A stretch of DNA of 64,000 nt from Mactromeris polynyma (lineage: Eukaryota; Mollusca; Bivalvia; Venerida; Mactridae), in assembly GCA_032209605.1 (NCBI GenBank), contig JASFXZ010000012.1:682001-746000 (forward strand). Direction: 5' to 3'. The notes below the pieces were generated by a model, which had not been told where the DNA came from, did not search any database, and saw only the letters and a program-made list of their open reading frames with translations. Made by a program: the position numbers and the translations under genes. Below are positions 57,901-64,000 of the stretch, piece by piece. Position 1 is the first letter of the stretch. Every line of letters begins with the position of its first letter.

Positions 57901-60900
57901 ATAAAAGAGATCAGCCATATATCAATGCCAATGTGAATTTACCTACACATTTACTTGATAAAATACAAAAGTCATTTAGTTCAGCACAAGCCAGGTATAT
58001 AATGTTCATGCAACGTGTTTGTTGGTGTAATAATGAATTATTTGCATTTTGTACTTTTGCAGGTGACGTTAGGAAGCCAAGCAAGCAAGCTGTGGGATTG
58101 ATTTATTTCCAAAGAAGCAACCAATGAAACAAAAATCGGAGAAAAACCTAAATAGTTCCAGGATACCAGTGGAACCAAAAAATGAACAATTGTGAATCGT
58201 TGGGAATTATTGAATGATTAAAAAGTAAACATTGGTATTGACAATCAATATGGCACTCAAGTAATGTGGTTTAGTGTTACAGTTTGGGATAAGTGTGTAA
58301 ATATTTGGGAGGATATTCCTGTGGAAGTAGGTGTTAGTTAACATTGGGATTTCCCAGTGTACATTTCAATGTTGACACAACATTCAAGTTTGAGACCAAT
58401 ACACAAATGTGGACGGTAAAACATCTTTATACCTTTCTTTAACAACGGATGGAATAATTGAACAAATTAGTTCAGTTAGTCATTTATTTATGAAGGTCTA
58501 ATCGAACGCTAAGGTGTGGCGCTATTGTGTACCCGGATTTAAAATTTGAATTGAATCCTTCGCCATACATAACTTTGAGCACTTTAATGCGTAAATTAAC
58601 GTGTTTTCTTAAACAGCTTAATAAGAGCCCGTAAGTGGCCACCACCAACTGGACAGGACAACAATATCGTCACAAGTCAGACAGTCTTAGAACGTGCACG
58701 AGGAAAGTCTTATCTAGAAAAATAGCGAACAATCAGTTTGCACCAAAGTCATATGAGAGTCATATGAGAGATTAAGTTACTTAATCAGAAATCAATTGAA
58801 TACTTATTATCTTAGTGATGTAAAAAGTACACATATTGTTATACAGAATATTCTATTTGGAATGCAGATTAAGGATTAAGTATGAATGTCAGCGTGTACG
58901 ATACTGACTGAAATAAGTGTGGAAATAAGACAACAAAAGCTTTTACATGTTGTAAATTCTCCAGTGGAAATTTCAAGTTCTTTCCGTGGAACAGGTTCTT
59001 TTCTATGTCTAATCTAATATAAATTGCCACCAACCTAGAGCTTAATTGGATATTTGGATCAATGATTGCAAGAAAAATAAAGTTATTGTGTGTGAAAATG
59101 TATAAGCGACAGTTTCAATTATAGATATTGGTGCCATTTAATTCTATTCAAAAGTAAATATAAACGATTATGAAAATATAGATACATTGGTTTATTTTAG
59201 AATAATTATCACGTTTAAAAATAAAATTGACGTCGGTAAATATTGGCTATTTTAGATTGTAATTAAACCCGTGTCACGAGATTTACTTTTATATAAAATT
59301 ACAGTGCCTTCATTGTGACACAGATAGACTGAAGTACGTGGCAGGTTATTGCGCTGGCTCCTAGTGGTACACATAATTTACAAATAACCTGAAGTATTTG
59401 AATCCTTAATTAGACAATATTCCACAGAGAACGTACATTTCTCTGACCATATTGTCCAATAACGGAGGCTTTGAGCGAAGAATTATCAAAATCAGTATTC
59501 AGTTACAGTGACTCTGTTTTCTTTACAATAGAAGTGGATCTCTGAACATTCATCTGGACATATATTCCATACACGTGGAACTAGATTCGACAAGAAATTC
59601 TAAAAACTAAACACCGTGTACTTGTCATACGAAGAGTGTTCGTCTTCATTTTGAATTCAAAACTGTTTCGTTTAAACAGGTGTGGAAAAGTTGTGGTCAA
59701 ATACGAAATTAAAGTTTTTTTGGTTGAATAAACACAATTTGCAAATTTCCCATCTAACTTTGATCCCCATGTCAAAGTATCTAATTCTTTGTGATTCATT
59801 GTTGAAAAGTGCGACCGTGCTTAATTGAATATTTACATATTCGTTCTGCAAACAAATAACGTGAAGTGTAAACTTTTATCCTAGTACATCCTGGTGTTAT
59901 TAAGGCTGTACCAGTTTAGCTCGAAAATAAATTGATTGTTTTGTTTGTACGGATTTTTGAGAAGCTTATTCAATTACCGTTATTTGAAATTTTATTCCAA
60001 AAATAACGAAAAATTACTTTCAAAATCAGTTTAAATTATTGTTTCATTATCTTCTAGGCAAATGTATTTTTGTTTAATTTTGATAGTAGTAAACGTGTTT
60101 TAATTATTTTATGTTACTATTTATACGATATACGAAACCTTTATCTGTTCAATTAATATTAATCTGTCGTCGTATTTCATATATAAAGGCAAGGGACAAA
60201 TATTGATTATTATTTTATTATTGATCGTATTTTGAAGGGGAGAAAACGACATTAATTAGCACCGAAGACTACGGGGAAAATCGATCTGCTATTTAATCAT
60301 ACAATACCTGTTTTTTTTCTGTACCTATATGATTAATATCGCGTTTTATTATAGAACTATATTGATGTGGAGAGACCCCGCTAGGGTTTATACAATCATA
60401 AAAAAATGCGTGCACTAGCTAGAAATTTTACCTTTAGTTAAATATTTGATCAACTTTAATGAACCGTCGAATAAAACTGATTAGCAATTTTAAACAAATC
60501 TTATTGACAGAAAACTTCTTTAAATATCATAATGAATTATAATACATTTTCGTACATTAAATATTGATAATTAGTACATTGTATAGAATTAACAGTATTT
60601 TTTTTCTGAAATGTTTCTTGAATAGCAAACTATTTTAACAATTAAAGTATTTATAAACGTTTCATTTGATATACTGCATATTGTTTTAGTTGTGTATAAA
60701 GTGAATGTATTTATAGGACAACGTTAATACAAACAACAGGCTGGAGTTCATTGTTTCATAGCTTTACGATAGAAGAAATAGTTATTACAATTATTTCACA
60801 TACCGTGACATACATTTGATTTAGGTAATTTGTTTATCCGTGTGCCTGTCCGGAGTCATAATTTATAATTCACGAGTGTGCAATATCAGAGGAAGTACGG

Positions 60901-61440
60901 TAACTCTACTTGAAAATAAGTATATAAATGTTTGAACAAGGCAACTACCCATTGAAAGGATCGAATACCCGTTTCTCAATACAAATACATAAGTAAATGC
61001 ATATCGATCTAAGTCTTTGACATCGGGAGTCTAGATGGGAAAATACATAATTCATCTTTCCAAATCATGTTAAACTTCTTTCAGGAGTAGTTTTGTATTC
61101 ATAAGTGACAAACAGCTTTGAATTCAACAAACATGTTCACGATTTAGAGACGTGATTTGGAATGAAGTTTACAATCCAGTGTTTTGAAGCAGTTTTGGAA
61201 TGTATTAGACAAGTTTTATGAAAATGTAATAGGATTAGTTCGGTTCATATTTTGTTTTTCCACTGATGTTGAATTTGCTTTGGTGTAAATGTAAGTCGAA
61301 GATAATTGATTTGGAACACGGAGTATATGCTGTGAATGCATTTACAAGAAACTACTATGGATTAAATTCTTCATGATAAATATTTTTTATATAGAATAAT
61401 TAGCAATACCTAGGAACAGTGAACGGTAAAGTACGAGTTA
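57901..61440. other. Spacer upstream of the receptor gene
   Basis: AT-rich. No repeat array, RNA gene or supported coding exon. Any 5' UTR exon or promoter of the receptor gene would lie here or just downstream, but I cannot identify one. Confidence 0.45.
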
Positions 61441-61442
61441 AG

Positions 61443-61470
61443 TATATATATATATATATATATATATATA
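61443..61470. repeat. (TA)14 microsatellite
   Basis: Uninterrupted TA dinucleotide run, about 270 bp before the receptor start codon. A shorter (TA)n run lies downstream at about 63370. Confidence 0.95.
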
Positions 61471-61743
61471 ACTTTGAAGGTAACATTTACCGTGTGACGG
61501 AATGGGAGCGAGATGCTGCACATCGTATTATGTTGGTCAGTACAGTATTGTCAAGTGTGATTAAGCTCAGATACTACCCATAACAAATGTGTGATTGAGT
61601 TTGAAATTCATTATACTATGTATGGTGTTGAAATTTAAACAAAATAGTTGATAAGGTGTTGTGCAGATATCGACATATACTGTATTCGCTTAAACGTAAA
61701 TGGAATTGTTTTTTTCCGTTTGAAGTAGAGAAAGACTGCTAAC

Positions 61744-62982
61744 ATGTTTACAAATTACACAGTCATTGGGGACAGTAATAAAGGAAGTATTACCAAAATG
61801 TTTGTTGAAACGGCAAAAACGACAGTCGTTGTGGCGTCAACAACATCGGTCAACTATTCTACAAACACATCAGAAAGTCCGAATGTTGATGAACCAGAAG
61901 AAAACGTTGCGAATAAAGTCGTTATAGGAATATTTTTATGTTTGATTATATTTCTGTCTCTAGCAGGCAATGTGTTAGTGTGTATCGCTGTTTTCACTGA
62001 TCGGAGACTTAAAAGACTTAACAACATGTTCATTGTGTCTTTAGCAGTAGCTGATTTATGGGTCTCTCTAATGGTGATGACCTTTGCTGTTGTGAACGAT
62101 ATCACTGGAAAGTGGATGTTTGGACCTGTGTATTGTAACGTTTGGATATCGTCTGATATTATGGGATCCACTGCTTCCATTCTCAACTTGTGCGTCATCT
62201 CATTAGATCGTTACATACATATCCGAGATCCTCTTAAATATGCACGTTGGATGACTTGGAAAAAAGTTGCTATTGCTATTATTTTAGTTTGGACAATATC
62301 AATCATTTTATCATTTATACCGATAAATGTTGGTTGGCACAAAAATCCAGCGGACATTGACAAAGAGCTTCCCCCCGATGTGTGCTACCTAGAGATCAGT
62401 GGGACATACGCTGTTGTGTCATCTTCTATTAGTTTTTATCTTCCCTGTATTGTGATGCTTGCTTTGTACTGCAAATTGTACATGTACGCGAGAGAACAAG
62501 TACGCTGTATAAATCGTACATTGATACATAATAATATTGGAGACACACGTGGTTCCGGTCAAGCGTCTAGATTGAGTGATCATAAAGCTGCTGTGACGCT
62601 TGGAATGATCATGGGAACGTTTTTGATATGTTGGTTACCGTTTTTCATATTGAACCTCGTGGAGGCGTACTGTAAATGTGCACCAATTATATTATTTCAA
62701 ATACTTACCTGGTTAGGATATTTCAATTCATGTTTAAATCCCATTATTTACAGTATTTTCAACGTTGAATTCCGGAATGCCTTCAAACGGATTTTATTCC
62801 CCAGATCATGTCCCTGGTGCCGTGGTAACAACAGGGACTCATTCCGCTACGGAAGTCCATCAAAATCTAAGAATGGAGCATCAAAGGGAAGTGAATTCCG
62901 TTCTACACGACAGGAGAATGGTTCAAAAATGTCACAAGATTCCAAACACCCTCTAATGGACGAGAAAATTACAAAATTATAA
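61744..62982 (+). CDS. D1-like dopamine receptor (rhodopsin-family GPCR), 412 aa
   Basis: Seven-helix plasma-membrane receptor, probably for dopamine and coupled to Gs/adenylate cyclase. The extracellular N-terminus (1-57) has NxS/T sites at N4, N37 and N41. TM1 58-82 (N76), TM2 94-117 (D104), TM3 131-154 with C131 and amine-binding D138, then D155-R156-Y157, TM4 173-193 (W183), C214 in loop 2 for the disulfide, TM5 221-246 with S226, S227, S230 in the catechol positions, TM6 282-305 with CWLPFF and N304, TM7 314-338 ending NPIIY (332-336). DRYIHIRDPLKYARW and SFIPINVGWHK are typical of invertebrate D1-type receptors. The third loop is short, as in Gs-coupled amine receptors, and C356/C359 may be palmitoylated. 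An in-frame TAG lies at 61726, so this ATG is the first unless an exon splices in at about 61728. No intron interrupts it. An octopamine beta or other aminergic receptor is less likely. Confidence 0.93.
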   Translation: MFTNYTVIGDSNKGSITKMFVETAKTTVVVASTTSVNYSTNTSESPNVDEPEENVANKVVIGIFLCLIIFLSLAGNVLVCIAVFTDRRLKRLNNMFIVSLAVADLWVSLMVMTFAVVNDITGKWMFGPVYCNVWISSDIMGSTASILNLCVISLDRYIHIRDPLKYARWMTWKKVAIAIILVWTISIILSFIPINVGWHKNPADIDKELPPDVCYLEISGTYAVVSSSISFYLPCIVMLALYCKLYMYAREQVRCINRTLIHNNIGDTRGSGQASRLSDHKAAVTLGMIMGTFLICWLPFFILNLVEAYCKCAPIILFQILTWLGYFNSCLNPIIYSIFNVEFRNAFKRILFPRSCPWCRGNNRDSFRYGSPSKSKNGASKGSEFRSTRQENGSKMSQDSKHPLMDEKITKL

Positions 62983-63975
62983 ACAACTATCAACAGAGTT
63001 ATGCCCCTTGGATTTTGCATTGGATGAAATATACTTTGCTTACAGCAATTCTTTGCAGCATTTGCGATTTATTTATTACATGTTATTGCTTCCAAATCTA
63101 TCCATATATGGTCTATATGACTGACAGCTGTAGAGTGGCATACTATACATGTCCGTATATTAGATAATACATGTTTGTGTTAGTCTCTACGACCAATGTA
63201 ATTTTAATCAAAACGTTTATGATTAGTTTCATTTAGTCGGGTTTATATTTCAATGTAGATCAATACTTATGTGAACTCATTTTTGGTAGAATAATAATCA
63301 ATGCTTGTCGTATTTAGTCTTTCAAACATAATATAGTATTGTTGCATTACACATTATTTTACCCGATGTTATATATATATATTGGCAATTTTACTTCGTC
63401 ATCTTCCTGTTTTCCCCAAGGTTTTACATTGTAAATTATTATTGTTTGTTATATAATGTTACCTGTCTTCAGTGTACACACTGCTCACAAAAGGATCCCT
63501 TTGCACGATCATTAACACGCTTTGTATTATTGTCTAGCACTTTGGTGTGTTGCCATACGTATTTCACTGGTATGATCTGCAATGTATTCTTAAAGATCTA
63601 GTGTATATCAACGGACCTGTGTACGTATTTAATAATGCTGTTATTGACATATTTGATACCTAGTTTTCTTTGAAATCCCTACATACAATATATTTGAGGT
63701 ATGTTTGTTACTTTTCAACTTTTCATACCGTAGTCCAGTTTCGATCTGACTATTACTCCTCGATTACCTCTATGATACTGCGTACTTCAGTTTATGTATA
63801 AGGAATATGGCACCTGGTTAGGACTCGTATTTCCGCTCAGTCTTCATGCTCAAGATGACCACACCTCATTATAATTGTGTCGGAAGCTTTGAAGTGACAT
63901 ATTCAGATTGTATTCGGTTATAAACGAACTGATAATTAATTATATCAAGAGAATAATTTATTGTAAAGAAATAAA
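62983..63975 (+). other. Probable 3' UTR of the receptor gene
   Basis: AT-rich non-coding sequence directly after the stop codon. It contains a short TATATATATATA run near 63370 and ends at the candidate polyadenylation signal below. The true extent is not determinable from sequence alone. Confidence 0.4.
63970..63975 (+). promoter_or_regulatory. Candidate polyadenylation signal AATAAA
   Basis: AATAAA about 990 bp after the receptor stop codon and the clearest such signal in the sequence that follows it. In AT-rich DNA this hexamer also occurs by chance. Confidence 0.35.
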
Positions 63976-64000
63976 AACAAATATTGAGTACGTTACTTCA

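Overview
Eukaryotic, almost certainly metazoan, AT-rich intergenic DNA with one convincing gene. The mix of an invertebrate D1-type dopamine receptor, tRNA-derived SINEs of the kind common in molluscs, non-LTR retrotransposon relics and very abundant minisatellites points to a lophotrochozoan, most likely a bivalve mollusc. The organism is an inference. No prokaryotic features (operons, CRISPR, phage) are present.

Layout. The gene lies at the right end: an uninterrupted 412-codon reading frame (61744-62982, +) for a rhodopsin-family GPCR of the invertebrate D1-like dopamine receptor type. It is followed by about 1 kb of probable 3' UTR with an AATAAA at 63970. I could find no other protein-coding gene. 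The remaining 61 kb holds three layers. (1) Seventeen separate tandem arrays with unrelated units of 19-63 bp, together about 18 kb or 29% of the window: 1797-1966, 2038-4246, 5035-5957, 6238-9362, 19137-19877, 20624-21895, 25697-26417, 27346-27670, 27709-29512, 32033-33034, 37086-38044, 39588-40820, 42735-43025, 44267-45825, 47073-47712, 51034-51876 and 57217-57789. (2) Transposon relics: a long decayed LINE at 10840-14350 with a hAT-like MITE inserted in it, LINE pieces at 18330-18830, 20423-20632 and 30755-31090 (the last on the minus strand), LINE 3' ends near 420-545, 22792-22870 and 27064-27150, a Tc1/mariner transposase relic at 16471-16850, a TA-flanked MITE at 50413-50606, SINEs or SINE pieces at 9415-9481, 48758-49062, 54459-54680 and 57170-57900, and two foldback-like structures at 34555-35370 and 52245-52575. 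(3) Ordinary AT-rich spacer in which I see nothing.

Most long open frames in the window are artefacts of the arrays. When a repeat unit has no stop codon, one or more frames stay open for hundreds of codons, and in the 28/34-bp array all three forward frames do.

The most interesting result is at 57170-57900. There a tRNA-derived SINE on the minus strand has its central domain amplified about nine times as a 63-bp minisatellite, with the SINE head on one side and the SINE tail on the other. This is direct sequence evidence of how at least one of the arrays arose. A second array (6238-9362) also abuts a SINE-like 3' tail. Several other arrays have units that contain perfect hairpins and show variant gradients along the array.
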